A stretch of DNA of 64,000 bases from Eutreptiella sp. 'Long Island Sound 2002' (GCA_964036045.1 OZ038381.1:138042306-138106305), one strand, 5' to 3'; shown: positions 1 through 14,300, counted from the stretch's first letter. Program-made: numbers and translations. The notes: generated by a model not told the origin, from the letters alone.

Positions 1-522
1 AATGGGAGGATATGTGGCATTTTCCCCTATATATGCCTGCCTGGCTTTGATCACCGAGGTTGGCAACCGCCAACATAGCAAAATTGGATGAGAAATGCAT
101 AAACTGCTTACGTGCTCATCCCACTCCGCCCCATACAAACCCCATGGAGTCGGGACGTGAAAACATTTTTTCGGCTCAAAATCGAAAAAAACCAAAAGAT
201 TCATGATTTTCAACCCCAAATAAAGGGGGGGTTCTTTTTTACCCCCCCCCCACTCCCCCCACCTCCCTCAAAACCTCAAAAAACAGTTTCAAGGGTTTCA
301 AGTGGGGGGGGGGGGGTCTTGGGGCGTCCGGACCAAAAACACATTGGGGATGCGTTTATTGGACAAAATCATGATTTTACTAGGGGTTAAACTAACAAGT
401 CAACCCATTGGGGTAGGGTGCGCAAATGGGCCCAAAATAGCCCAAAAAGGGGGGGGTATGTGGCGTTTTCCCCTGTATACGCCTGCCTGGCTTTAATCTA
501 ACAACCTCTGCAAGGTGATTTT
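1..522. repeat. Dispersed/tandem repeat family A, copy 1 (with tail of a preceding unit)
   Basis: Bases 1-50 match the tail of a unit (tatgtggc, then ttttcccc, then cctgcctggcttt), and a full unit follows to about 520. The same unit recurs at 8555-9030, and a diverged copy lies at 10145-10385. Shared landmarks, in order, are the block around accccatggagtcggga, an AT-rich stretch, a C-run, a G-run, the block around gatgcgtttattggacaaa and the tail. No coding function is seen. The left window edge cuts the array. It lies outside the cyclin gene, downstream of its last exon. Confidence 0.75.
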
Positions 523-789
523 CAAATGTCACTGAACAGCCTACACAACAGCAATTTTGGGGCTTTCGGAGGGCCCATGGCACGGGCTGCAGGGGCCTAG
601 CGGCCACTACGTGGTCCCCCATGGGTGCTCAAGCACCCGTATTGTCACCAAATGGTCACCCAGACCCATCCTAGGGGAAGGGTTTCATGAAAAATCAAAC
701 CTCAAACAACTTTCACATGCCACTAAATAGCCGATCCAGTGTGAAAACGGCGAAGTCCTCACTGGGAGGGGGGGGGGGCTCGCATTGCT

Positions 790-984
790 GTGGTGATGGT
801 GATGGTGATGGTGATGGTGATGGTGGTGGTGGTGGTCGTAACAGTAGTGGTTGCATTAGCCAAATCAGCAAGGGCAGCAGCAGAAGGAGCACGAGAACTA
901 GCGCAAGCAGCAGCGGCAGAGGCAGTGGCAGTGGTTGGACAACAGCAAACTGTGTACAACAGCAAACTGTCTACACCAACTGAG
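790..984 (+). CDS. Possible exon, Ala-rich, ending at a consensus splice donor
   Basis: The frame starts inside a microsatellite (Met-Val repeat, probably non-coding). It then gives an alanine-rich segment (ALAKSARAAAEGARELAQAA) ending in STPTE at 984, followed directly by GTAAGC, a good donor. No downstream acceptor or partner exon could be fixed and no family is recognised. It may be chance, since the alanine richness follows from GCA repeats. Confidence 0.2.
791..836. repeat. (GATGGT)n / (GGT)n microsatellite
   Basis: About five GATGGT hexamers grade into GGT triplets, read directly from the sequence. Confidence 0.9.
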
Positions 985-2270
985 GTAAGCCCATATCTGC
1001 AGAAGACCAAAGGCCAGAGAATCCAGTGCTGATTTGTCGTGGAAATATTTCTGGTGGAACTTTTGGCACCACTTTTGCTGGACGGTTCGTTTCCCATCTG
1101 TTGCATCATGAGACAAAATGCCAGAGAATCATGTGCTGGCTCAGTTGCACACTGCTTATACGTAGGTTGGCACTGCTGTTAGATGGCATCGAATCCACCT
1201 GCGCCAATGTGCACCTGCCTGCATGGGGGTAATAGGTATTGCCCACCGCACAGGATCACATTTGATTGGAATGGACTTGCGCCTGAAGATGCCCTCATTG
1301 TGTACATGGAGTTTCTGGTGCACCTAGTAATCTCTGGCGCAGCCAACCTCCCAGAAAACAAGGGCAAGGAAGAGAGAGAAACCGCAGGGGGGGGGGTCCT
1401 AGTCCACAAAATGGGACTGGGCTGGGGTCAGGCGGAGGGGGGGGCATTGCTCTCAAGCATTGTGTTCTGTGTCCGGTTTGAGGGACATTGACTGCCGGAG
1501 CAGAAATGTGAAATTTGAGCACAGACTGGGGTCTTACTTCTGTGGATGTGAGATGGGTGGGTTTTCAAGCAAGCACATTCACAGGGTATCCCTGCTGCAT
1601 TCATGGACGGAATTAGTACCGTTAAATGACCGTAGGGTTTGCACCTCAGAACTCTGCGAACAGCGATGAACGACGAAGATTGGCCACCTCAGCAAGCAGA
1701 GTGCCGCTGGAACGGACACTTGTTTGGCGACCAAAATTATTAGAAACCATCACACCCACTCCGAAGAGAAAGAATCTATTTGCAGAAGGAAACAAATGCT
1801 GGTGGGAAAAAATGTCCGCAAATCACCAAAAATTCTAGTAATCCTAAATTCCACACACACATGTGAATGACCTGGCGCGGTCGTCATTTGTCACAAATAT
1901 TTGCGAGCAATGAATGAAGAAGGGATGATTGTTTCTAGGGCATACGAAATGCTCACTTGACATAATGCATGCACCATCACAGAAACCGGAACGAAAGCAG
2001 AAGGAGCTATGGAACCATCACGCATATAAATTGGTGGGAACACACAAACATGCAATTTCCAGCACCGGCACTGTTGCAGTGCACTGAAACGATGAAATCT
2101 GGTGCAAAAATCATTTCCCAATATCGAAAACAGGAGGGGTGGGAGGCAAGAAAAAATAAACACATCCAAAACATAAGCTACAACAACATTGTACCAAAAC
2201 AGCTTCGCTATCATCCACTGTCCTGATACATTCTTGCAGCGATGCGTCCCCATTGACACCTGCAGCTCGT

Positions 2271-2346
2271 TCAAAATGCAGGCGGACATCCAGGGCAGCG
2301 GAGATGGGTTGACACCCGCAGAAATCTTGAATGGGAATACTTCTCC
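2271..2346 (-). CDS. Cyclin exon 8 (terminal exon)
   Basis: Acceptor TTATGCAG|GGAGAAG. The first G completes AG+G (Arg) of exon 7, giving AVREKYSHSRF, the conserved C-terminal end of cyclins (usual form A-I/V-R-E-K-Y). The frame ends with TGA at 2271-2273 after 24 complete residues. The preceding intron is 8592 bp (2347-10938). Confidence 0.85.
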
Positions 2347-5300
2347 CTGCATAAGCAGAAAAACAGAATCAGTATCAAAACACAAAACAACAAATTCTGG
2401 GCAGCCCCTTTGAATTTGAAGCACACTTAAACCCGGACGTTGTGGTCTTGGATCTCAATTAATTACTAGTAATGTGAAGGAAATCTCTGCAACTGCAGGA
2501 TCTCAACCTGACGGCAGCAACATGCTGCGTTTGCAGAATGCTAGTACATTCTGTTTGAAGATGTGGCCAGCAGACCAATAGAGCGGCCTCTGCTTTTGGT
2601 GACCACCATGAATCGTCACCATGCAATACAAGCGATGCAGAACAAAGAGGTGAAGAGGACAGAGTTGGAAACCATAACTCTGCATTCTGCCGCACGATGA
2701 GGCAGGGACCAGAGGTAGGGTAGGGCATCTTCAGAAATGGATCAGCACACCAGATGCATTTGGATTTTCAGGGCACCTGTGTGTCCACATGTACGTGGCT
2801 GTGTGTGGCATAATGATGGAATCCAAACACCATGTGTTCGCGGTGTGAGGAGGCTGAGGCCTTGCCTCTGGTGGTCACGATTTAAGGAGATTGTACATAA
2901 TGCCAAAATGCCCCTTCCCAATCCCTACTGCCCACCTCTTTCCAGTTTCAAAAAAAATCAGGACCCGTTTTGATTTCAAAAAAATTGCTCGTGCCTTGGC
3001 AAAAGCCGGCATTCTGCGGTGCGATCTCCTGATTTCCTTTTCCACACGCATGGGATGCCATTTCATGACAGTGTGTGCCATTTGCCCCTTTTGTGATGAA
3101 AGGCTGTTCAAGGAAGAGAACAAAGCCTGTCACAGGGGCGGTGACAAGCGGACAGGCATTCTTGTTTTTTTTTACAAAAAAAATTTTTTGGCTTAATTTG
3201 GCTTATTTTTTGTGGTTTCTTTGTATCTACTGTTAACATGTTAACAGAAAGCTTGCAACGTTGTAATGTTCACTATACGCACACAAGAGAACCCGCCTTG
3301 CCCTCCTCTCCAAACCAAACCACACTAAGAAGCCCATACACGCACTGAAGTTTTTTGGAAGAAGAATTCGCTAAGCGCTAAGCGGCCTAGCCACGGGCAA
3401 GCATTCATGGCGAGCAGAGGTTCACCAACTGCAGGGTTGTGGGGCCAAGGCAAGGCCCTCCTCGGGCTCTGCTTTACTGCACCCCTTAGAGGTACGGGTG
3501 CTGAATCGGGGCACAGGTACGGCCCTAGGCACACACTAGAACACCCAATTTTGTTCGAGGGTAGAATGGCTTCGCTAGAACGTGCTAGCCTAGACTGCTT
3601 CTAGCCTAGAAAACAAATTGTTCTAGCCTAAACTAGTAGAATTGGTATGTACCTGCGGCTCACTTGGAAATGTGAAGTTGGGGCTCATTTGGGGCTAAAA
3701 TGGCTAATTTGGGGCTAATTGGTGTTTTTTAAGGGGGTTAATGTGAAACTTTGTGGCTTTCGGGGCTTGGGTGAGGTGTTGTGATATCCCCAAAGTGATT
3801 CCACTCGCTACTTTGAGGGGACTTGACCGGGGGGGGGGGCTTTTTTTTCGGCGGCTCAGTTGAGTGAGCAACCGGACTGAGCCGCCACTTAGCCGTTAGT
3901 GAGCCGGCTCACTTGACTCTCATTTAGCTCTCACTGAGCGCGCGAAACGGCTCACTGAGAGCTAATTAGGGGCTCCCTGAACGTGCACGGGCACAGAACT
4001 TCAACTTTCACATACTCAACGGGTTCTTTGTCGCAATGCACGTTCCACAATCCTCCTCACCATGTTCTGCCTTCCCTTCCTCTCCCGCTGGGCACGTGAC
4101 CAAGTCGTGCACCGGCGTTGGAACCCCGTTTGCTTGGTCACCACCCTACTCTCAACCTCCCAACCCTCCTTCCGGAGGTTATCATCCAATGTGTGGTTGT
4201 CCACCACACACTGCAACCCCGACTCATTGTTCAACAAGCTTACCCCCCCACTATTCCTAAGCAGCCGCTTCAGTCGCACATGGCTGCCCTCCAATGCAAA
4301 GCAACTAAACCTTGCATTGCAATGGTCCCCCATTGTGCAACATACGCGTACATGTGGTCAATCCACATGTGCGTCCACAAGGTCTTCCCCCAACCCAGGT
4401 CAAGGAGCCTTGCCCCCATGGTCAGTTGCTTTTGCAACATGGCCCATTGCTATGGGCCGCTCAAGAAGTCATCCTTCCGCGCCACATGGGACATGGCAGC
4501 AAATGCCTCCCACCACTCCCTACACACATCCACCCATGGCCTTCCCCCTACTTGATGGCCCCCGATCATTGGTGCAACTAGTTGCAACAATGGGCCCCAC
4601 AGTTTGGCCTTGACGAAGTGCGCAGAAGCTCCCAACTCAATGCGCACTTGTCCTTTGGCATTTGCCTTATCGGCCCCCCACTTTCCAGGTCGCAATGTGC
4701 GAGCCACTTTCCGTGCCCCGGTGACAACGCCTTGCACCATCCTCGCCGCAGCGCTCTTCGATGCTCCTCCATGGGTGATGAGCACCCTCACCGTTCCGTT
4801 GAGCCCCGCCATGGCAAGGCGCGCATGACTCCATGCGCACCGAAGTCGGGAATGCAGCGGTCCGCCGGGATGTCACGAAACACTCCGGTCAGACGGGCAC
4901 GCCCCTTGATCCCTTCAATGGCCACTTCTTGTCCCTCAAACTTGCGCAACACCGTGGAACGGTTCGCACCGCACCAATGGCACACCATGGCCCCGGGGCT
5001 CTTCTCGGTGAAGCCGTCCCCTCCGGCCAACATGAGGTGGGCCTTTCGATCGGCCCGTAGGAAGAAAAGAGGGCCGCGTGCCAACCCATCTACATGGGGC
5101 AGAAGCAGGGCCACCACGGCACGGAGTTGTGCATCGAAATCACACTCCGACTTCATGCGGTGCACGCTGGCCACATCTCGCTACCCTCCAATAGCCACCA
5201 ACTGGCAAGCTCTGTTGGCCCACAACCGGGAGCAGCCATGGCACAGTGTACATACGCCCGGTTCCACTGGTTGGTGCCATCAACGCCGATGGTCACCCAA

Positions 5301-8300
5301 GTGTGGCGTTGGGCACCCGCTTGCATGTCCGGGGTGGGTACTGGACGTGTCTCATACAAAAGAGCCAAGCGCTCAGCGAGGTTGCAAAATGCCCCTTGCA
5401 TTTTGTATTCCCCCTCTAGGATGCCCACACCCTAGCTCACAGGTTGATTGAGGTGCTTCAGCCATGGGGCCATGTCGGCCCAGCTAACGATGTTGTCCAG
5501 GTCGGGCAGTAGGTAGGCCATGTCACGGCGCGACATTTGTGAGTTGCGCATGCGCCATAGGACCCGCAAAGCCTCCGATTTGATGTCGGGCCCAGTGTCC
5601 ATGGCCGGGGACTAGCAAAATGTTACCATCGGGTTGCAGCTCAGCCCGGTTTCACTCACACAAGGAGCCCGCCACCACTGCCTCCAAGTCATCGAGGCGA
5701 TTTGCGCGCTGGTGCTGCGTTCCCAAGAGGGAAAAGGGACGCTTCGGTGGCATTTTGTGTGGGCACACAAGCACAACCGTTGCCTTTTGGTGTGCACAGC
5801 CTCTGCAACATCTTTGCTCATGCACCACGTTGCAGGCAAAGCAGGCACCAAGCATCCAACTAAAGTTCCAATAGGTTCGGGTTCCGCAGATGCCACCAAA
5901 ATTTCTTCCCAACGTTCCATGGAAGCTCGGCGGGAAGGTCCATAGAACATTCCTAGCGATGTTGATTGTGTTTTGGGGCTTGAGCTGGTTGCCAAAACTT
6001 CCGAGCAGTTTTCCGGGGGTCGTACCCAGCAGTATCCAAAATGGGGAAAGCAACCCCACCGAAGCATATCGCATGCACCTCGCCAAGTGCCCCTGGTGAT
6101 GAAAGAATATTGCCCTCTCTTGCAATGTTCTATGCTGGGCACATGTGGTACATGTGACGGTGTCCACAAAAGCGTTCCACAAAAGCGTACACCGAGCCTA
6201 GAGCAGCCTCGATGGCCATGTCAACGCGATGACAGTTTGCATGCATTGTAACCACCCATGACCAGTTGCAAATATCTTGCTGCAAATCACGAAGGAAAGA
6301 GAACACAGCTTGTGTGCCTTGCATCATAGTGGCGCCATTTGCACAATACCACATCACCTTGGGGATCCACTCACTGAGTTGTAGTCCCGTGGCACTAAAA
6401 GCATGCTGATATGCAGAGAAGATGCCGAGCGCAAACCCCGATGCCAATGCTTGACAAGACAAAAATGTAGTGCGTGCCTTCCCCTCCACCATGGTGCAGT
6501 AGTACACCAAATAACCTTTCTGGGCAGCTTGGTCGGTAGCAGAATGAGGGGCAACGGCGAAAAAGCGGCTGCCTTTGATAAAGGTACCCTACATAGCTCG
6601 AAACGGCGCAGCTACTTCCCGCAGGATCTCCCTAGCGGAGTCCGGGGTCCGATGGCTGGGATCAGGGCGGTCCTTAAACAACGAAAAAAAAGAAGAAGCG
6701 TTCCTGTACCCAGGTTCCCAAAAATGCCCACGGGCACACCATGTGTGGGCGGTTGGCGACTGGCGGTTGATGGCGGTCAATGGTGGTTGGCGGCACTTGG
6801 CGGTTGCGGATTGGTGGTTGATGGCGGTTAGCAGTGGTCGGCGGTTGGCGGCAGTTGGCGGTTGGACCCCATTTGGAAAAAGCGGAGCGATGCGGGTGCG
6901 ACCACGATTCCTAGGTCTGTGGCGAAAGGCCGGAAGGTGGTGTCCAAGATGCCCGGCACACTTAATGGATCTTAAACGAAGCGCACAAAGGCTGTTGAAT
7001 GCTGCCAGAAGAAAAGTTTCCGGGTTCATGGTCCCTTGGGGCGGTCCCTAAGGGCGGTCCTTACCCAAAAAAAAAAACTCGGTCCCAAAGGACCGCCCTG
7101 GCTGGGATTAACAACCCCGCCTCAAATCTCAACCAAGGCGAAATCGCCCAGCAAAATGTTGTAATGCACCATTCCGCTTCTCACTTCCGTACACGGCGCG
7201 TAACAAAAGCAAGATGCCACTACGTACATGTGGTGGCAATGTCCCCAAAGCAGATGATATCTACCCGTTACACATCCACATTGCTTGTGCGATATTGTGT
7301 GGACCGGAGTTCTCATGGTCTTTCACCCCAGAAACTTGAAAATTATATTGCCTTCGGCAAGTCCACCTCGCAGAGAATCTACCCCAAGCAACACACACCC
7401 AAAATAGGACAAAAACTAGATAAATGCAGTCTAAAACATGCTTTGCATATCTTGGAAGGTCATTTTAGGTGATCACAATATCAAAGTAATAAGTTTCAAA
7501 AAATTCGGTTTTTGAGCTGTATAGGTGCATAGGTGTACCAATCCCGTTTGACCCCCCCCCCCCCCGCCCAATCGCAAATAGGGTGAAAAACACATGGATA
7601 CGGTATTGCGCTATTACTGTCCATAGGCCTATGTACGGAGGTCGAGGGGCTGGGGGGAAGGGCCGATCTCGGAGTTCTGTGCCCTCCCCTCGGGCTGATT
7701 GCCCCCCGCCTGTGGTGCACAGCGGAACAAAGGGACGAGTCGGTCAAGATTATGTCTCTTCGCTCATCCTCCCGTGCGCCACGTCAAGCATGCACACGCC
7801 CCCAAGGGACGCCGCCGCCACGGCGTCGGGCGCCCCAGAGGGGCGATTCGTGGGGGGCCGCCACACTGGCAGCCCCATAGAGCAGAGTGGCCCAAAACAT
7901 GCTTTACATACCTTGGATGGTCATTTCACGTGATCACGGTATCAAAAAAATACGATTTTGAGCTGTCCAGGGTGAGAAACTTCCTAAACAGTGCACCCCT
8001 GGGAGCCCCCCCCCCCCCCCCCCCGGCACCCAATACCCAAATACGGTGAAAAACACATAAATACGGCCAAAAACATGCTTTACATACCTTGGATGGTCAT
8101 ATGGTGTGGTCACAATATCAAAATAATAAGTTTTAGGAACTTCAATTTTTGAGCCGTCCAGGGTGAAAAATTGCAGAAGCAGGTTGTGTGCACCAATCCC
8201 TTGGGACCCCCCCCCCCCCCCCGGGCACCCAATACCCAAATAAAGCCAAATAAAGTGAAAAAACACATAAATACGGCCTGAAACATGCTTTGCGTATCCT

Positions 8301-11300
8301 GGATGGTCATTTTGGGTGATCACAATATGAAAAAAAAAAATTCGGAAACTTCGATTTTTGAGCAGCCCAGGGTGAAAAATTGCAGAAGCAGGTTGTGCAC
8401 CGGCCCGTTCACTCATGTAACCCGTTGTTGGTGGAAACAGCCATTTCGCGTCTTTGGCACGGGTTTTGACCGGCCCTTGGCAAGCCCAGAGACTGCCAAA
8501 AACGTCCTTTTGTATCCTAATAGGCTTATACTATCACAACATCCCCACTCACACCCCTCAGAGGGGTACCACGGGGTCACCGAGGTCGCCAAAACCGCCA
8601 ACAAAGCAAAAATGGCTGAAAAATGCATATTCTGTATTAGCGCTCGTCCCCATACAAACCCCATGGAGTCGGGACCCGGAAACACTTTTTTTCAAAATTG
8701 AAAAAAACCACCAAAAGATTCATGATTTTCGACCCAAATTAAGGGGGGGGTCATTTTTTGACACCCCCCCCACACACCTCCCTCAAAACCTCAAGAAAGT
8801 GCGTTTCAAGTGGAGGGGGGGGGGGTCTTGGGGCGTCCGGACCAGAAACTTATTGGGGGATGCGTTTATTGGACAAAATAATGATTTTACAAAAACTTAA
8901 ACTAACAATTCAACCCCATGGGGTAGGGTTCGCGGATAGGCCCAAAAAGGCCCAAAATGGGGGGTATGTGGCGTTTTCCCCTATATGCGATTGCCTGGCT
9001 TTGATCTAACAACCCATGTGAGGTGATTTTGTGGCAGCTTGGATTCATTCACGTGGAATGCCGGTTTGGGGGTTCGCACAGTAAGCAGCACAGAGCATCT
9101 TGTCATCAACGTACTGCAACCACGGTCTACTCTTCTTGCAGTGGGGCACGAACTTGCGCTTGCCCCTCTGAGGTGCTGATGCTGCTTATGCTATGCACAA
9201 ATTCGCCCCCCCCCCCCCCGGGTGCCCGCAAAAAAAAGTTCGGCTTGTTTTGCTTGATGCGGGGCCAGCCCCCGCCCCCCCCTTAAATAGCAAAACTCTT
9301 GCGGTGGCCATAGACCGCCTTGTGTGTACACCACCAACCCTTCCCACACATATTGTGGGTCTCAGCGCTCCAAATACCCCACCCCATCCCCACACACACG
9401 CCACATCCCCCCCCCCACACACCTCCAAGGTGTTGGGGGGGGCGGGGGGACTTTGCGTGATATATCTGCTGGGAACGCACATGCGATGCAATGCAAATAC
9501 TCCAAAACAGTGGTGGTGCAATGCACGTGCACGACTCGCTTACAATTTGCACATTGTTGCTGCGAGCTGCTCAACGCCATATGTCACCCAACACAGACGC
9601 ACGTGAAGCACTGGAAATGCTCCTTCCCGCCCTTGCACCATGGTACCACACAGTTTATGGTTGTTTTTACCACACCAAGCACACTTCTTCACATGGCCAG
9701 AGAAATGAGCATCGCGGCTATTGCAAAATTCTATTGCCTTCGGTAATGCACCTCGAAGAGAGGCTGACAGTCAGCCAATCAGTCAGCCAATCAGTCAGTT
9801 AGCCAGGCCAGCAATCACACAGAAACACAGTTTGGGTTTTTTGTCAGTGGCAGACCCGGCTCCAAGCAAGTGGGGAGGACCGCTTCCCTCAGGGCAAGCA
9901 GCGGCCGGATGGTAATGCAGGCGGCCGCAGACTTTTTGGTCGGCGGTTCGAACCCCGGTCGGGAAAAGATGACGGCAGCGCCACCGACGACAGTCAACCG
10001 ACCAGGATTCGAACCGCCGACCTAAAACTCTGCAGCCGGCTGAATTACCTTTCGACCGAGGTTTAATGTGACAGTAATGTGACATTACTGTCCCTAATAC
10101 TAATGTCCCAGTACTGTCCCTCCCCACTGCTTGGAGCCTTTTGAGCAAAAACTTTTGACCCCCCCCACCCTCAAAAAATGATATTCAGTTTTGGGGAATA
10201 GGGGCCTCAGAACCAAAAAATCCATTGGGGAATTGTCTTATTGGGCAGAATAATGATTTTACAAGGGGGTTGGACACCAAATATCATGCCTTGGGGTATG
10301 CTACGTGAATGACCCCCAAAATAGAGGGGTATACAACGCCCGCGCCTGCGCTTGATCTAACAACCTCTCTTCGAGGTGATTTTGCGGCAGCACCCAACAA
10401 GCTGGGCAGCGATAGTGATGCAGAGGGCTTGGCCGCAAGATTGGGGTCAAATGAGAAGCGCCAACCATTGCGGCTGCCACTGCGCTTGGCCTCCCTCTGC
10501 ACCTGAGTGTCATGCAGTTTGATGCCCTTCTCAGCCAAGAACCATGTGGCCGCTCAAATGCTCAGATGGGAGAACCAAGAAGGGCCCCAAAAATTGAAAG
10601 TCCTCTACCTCATGGACCACCCCAGCTGTGTGGGTGGTTTGTCTAGGCACAAAAACAAGTAAAAACACCAAAAAACATCCAAACACGCCACATCACGCAT
10701 ACCGCCGCCAAAAAACATTAAAACAAACAACAAAAAAAACACAGTGTTTTTTGACCAAAACCGTGCGACCGGTCCGGCAATTGCCACATCCTTGAGGCTG
10801 TTCTCATCATTCGGTGCTTAAGGTTGGGGTTAGGAACACAAATTGCACAGGAAACCTTAGATGCCGGTCCATGAGGCGAGTGTCATCAACCCCATCCCAG
10901 TAGCAGCAGCAGCAAGCAAGCAAAGGGTGGGTTTCTACCTGACAGCCTGTAATGTGTTCTCAGCAGAATGTGCATAGCAACGATGCATATCACGGAGGCA
11001 ATCATTCAGCTCTTGCGGTTGGTAACGAGTATAATAAGAGAGAGAATCGGACTGAGAGAAGCAACAAACGCATGAAAAATAGTCGCATTGCGTCAAATAC
11101 AGAACAGCGAAAGCGTAGCATGTGAGCATGGGCCTGTAAAAAGACAGACCATTTTGTAGCTGACAACTGTTTGGTCTGGCTTGTTTTGCAGATATGCAGG
11201 GGAGGGGTGTGATCCTTGTGAGGGCTACATCTCCGCACAGCAAGGCAGGAATAATTCTCTTAAACTTCAGAAACAGTGAAACTTGCAACAAGAACCACCA

Positions 11301-14300
11301 TTCAATGACCATTTGGAGTACTTGCCTGTACAAAACCTACTGAGTGGGTGGGGACCGGGGGGGGGGGGGAGTGGGTGTGCACATTGATCTCTCCGGTTGA
11401 GGATGGTGCCCGGGGCGTGGTGGCGGAGGGTTTCATGAGTGGAACACAATAGGAAATCTGAGTGTAATGAAGCAAACATGCAACAATGAAACGGCAAGTT
11501 TGCAGTCTGGTTTCTCGTTGTAGTATTGTTCTAATCTCGCCTAGAATGTTATAGGCTAGAAGTTCTAGCCTATAACGAAATTGGGTATACTCATCGTTTG
11601 ACCGAGACCACGCGCCTCGTTTAACGTGGCGTGCGGGGGGGGGGGGGGGGGTTTGGTGCTAACGAGGCGCAGGGGGGGGGGGGGTTGCGAACCAGGCGTG
11701 TGGGGGGGGGGGTTTGGCGCTAACGAGGCGCGCGCGGGGGGGGGGTTTGGCGCACTAACGAGGCACGCAGGGGGGGGGGTGGTTTGGCGCGCTAACGAGG
11801 CGCACGGGGGGCACTGACGAGGCGCTTAGTCCACATACAAGTCCGTGCATGCACAAGGCGGTGCACATACCAGCCGGTGCATACACAAGGCGGTCTGTAG
11901 CCACCGCAAGAGTCTTGTTCTTTAAGGGGCCACATGCAAGGCAGTGCACATAGAAGGTGGTACACACACAAGGCGGTGCACACAAAAGGCGGTCTTTAGC
12001 CACCGCAGGAGTCTTGTTATTTAAGGGGCCACATGCAAGGCGGTGTATACACAAGGCGGTGCAGATTCAAGGAGGAGGAGGAGGAGGAGGAGATGCGGTC
12101 CCCCGGTAGGGCGCACCCGCGGCACATCCCCATGGTCCGTAGCCCGATCCCCCCCCCCCCATGTCGCACAGCACTCCTACTGGAGTTGTCCGTGCTAGGA
12201 CCTGTACCCTCGAACCCCTTCGGCCCTGTCCCCGGGAACGTGGTGTGCCTGGTACCTGAGGCGTGGTGTGCCATTGGGTTTAGCGAGAGGGTCGAAGGGC
12301 GAGCCCCAATAGCTGGTATGTGACCCGCGGCTGGTAACCGGCCATGCACAACGTGGCCAGCAGCATATCCCGCAGCCGGCACACTAGCTGGCGGTCGTGG
12401 GAGTCTCTTGTCTCATACAACCCCATGTAGCGGAGTGGCGGCCCATAGGTGATGAGCCAAACCAACCGCCACGCTGGGAGGCCGCCCGGCCCGTCGATGA
12501 TGACCACCTGCGCCGCACGGACCGCCCGGGGCCAACGCCCCACGGCCTTGGGCAACGGCCGGTCCGAGTACCAAAAGACCAGCTGGGACCCGCCCTAGTC
12601 GGGGGGCAGCTGCTGCCCCAGAGGCATGACGGCGGAAAGCTGTCCGCGCTCACAGATGGGCTACAGCATGCTCGCCCTAGGCCAAAATCCGGCCATTGCT
12701 GGCCGACTGCCCCACTCATAGGAGGCCAGGTCAAACCGCTTAGGGACCCGGATCGCCAGATCCCACGTTTGCCCGTTGCCGTCTCGGTAATAGACCTCTC
12801 GGGCCGCCGGGATGACGGGCATCTCGCGCTTGCGATCCAGACCATCCCAATACTTTACCACAATGGCGAGCACGCGCTGCGCGGCCCCCACCACCAGCCC
12901 CCGGTCATATAAATACCCCAGATCCTCGGGTTCCCAGTCGCCGAAAGGGTCCAGGTATATGGTGCGGACCCCCGGTCCGGGATGAGGGTCATCGTCGTCC
13001 GGCGAGCCCACACTGAGGGCAAAGGCATCCGGACCATACTGGACTATGACGCCCCACGAAGATACCGCGCGCCGCTTCCAACGCGCACATATAGTGTCCA
13101 AGCGCATGTGCAACTGGGTATGCACGGCCAACCGAAATAAGTGCCGCCATGGGCACATGGACACCCAATGCCGGGTCCCCACCTCCTTGAGGCAAGCGGG
13201 GCAGGGGCGGGTGTTCCCTGCATGTCCTAGACCTGCCCGCCGCGCCATCGTGCGGAGGTGGGCTCCCCAACGAATCAGTCTGCGTTCTGTGACGGTGTGA
13301 TATACGGACAGGGATTTGCGTACTGTATGTTCCGGGGCCTCCATGTGGAGACTCCACAGGCGGCGGGCCACGGTTTCCACCAAACATTCCAAGTTGTGCA
13401 CCCGGGCGGTGTTGTGGGTGAAAGAGACCCGGGGCTTCCGGAGCCCCTAGATCCAGCCCACCCCAGGTTGGGCCTTCGCGGCCTGTCTCTTCGCCACTCC
13501 GTTGGCCATGTCCAATAGGGAGTCCAGAAAAGTGCCGACGCGGTGGGAGTACAGATGCTGGGGAGCACAGAACCCTCCGGCCAATAACCCCCGGTAGGCA
13601 CGTAGTAGGTCGTCACAGAGCGGCGAGGACCCCGGGTTAAAGAACTGGACCGCGTCGATGTACCCTTTGCTATCGTGGAAGGACCACTGTTGGCCCCGGG
13701 TGCCCCGACCACGCGGTGGGCCCCGCGCGCCCGCAGCACTTCCCAAGCGACGTACAACTCCGCTTGGTACCGGGATGGGTATGCGGTACGCCGGGCTCCA
13801 CCCCGTCGCCGGATCCGCCACCACTAAGCCACCACCAGCCGTGTGGTTGGGGTACCAAGAGGCGTCCTAGACGAAAACCGCCTCGTCCGGAATATCTCGT
13901 AGAGTAATGCCCTCTGGGATCTCCTCCCGGGCCCACTGCACGTGTCGGGACCACGGGGGGAGAGTTTCCGGTCCACGAAAACGTGATGGCCACCCCGCCC
14001 TGCGGGTGCATGACCAGTCCCGGTAGCCGGCCGCTAGGGCCGCGTGGGCGTCGTCCGCCTCCACATGATGGCTTAGACTCTCTGATACAGCCCAGACCCG
14101 AATATCCATGAGCCAGGTGTACCGGAGGAAACGATCATGGTCCGTGGGGTGGCAGTCGCAGTCCGCCAGACCCCGTAGCATGCACGGCATGTCCGGGCTA
14201 AACTGCCAAAGGGCACACATGAGCCCCCACCTGGCGGAGGCGCGGGTGAGGGGGTTGGGGTGGTTCAACTGGTGGGCGTAGTTGAGCATGAACGTGGTCA

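Larger units (their letters stand above)
523..2270. other. Downstream flank of the cyclin gene, no assigned gene
   Basis: This stretch contains a GATGGT microsatellite, G-runs near 769 and 1387, and one possible plus-strand exon ending at 984. I could not join further exons. The cyclin 3' UTR should lie just below 2271 on the minus strand, but I see no clear polyadenylation signal there. Confidence 0.5.

Noticed and set aside
4582-5451. 289-codon plus-strand ORF
   Set aside because: Opposite strand of the frameshifted remnant at 5428-4450, which has the more protein-like composition.
7433-8405. CRISPR-like array
   Set aside because: Units are about 200 bp and near-continuous with no unique spacers, and the DNA is eukaryotic.
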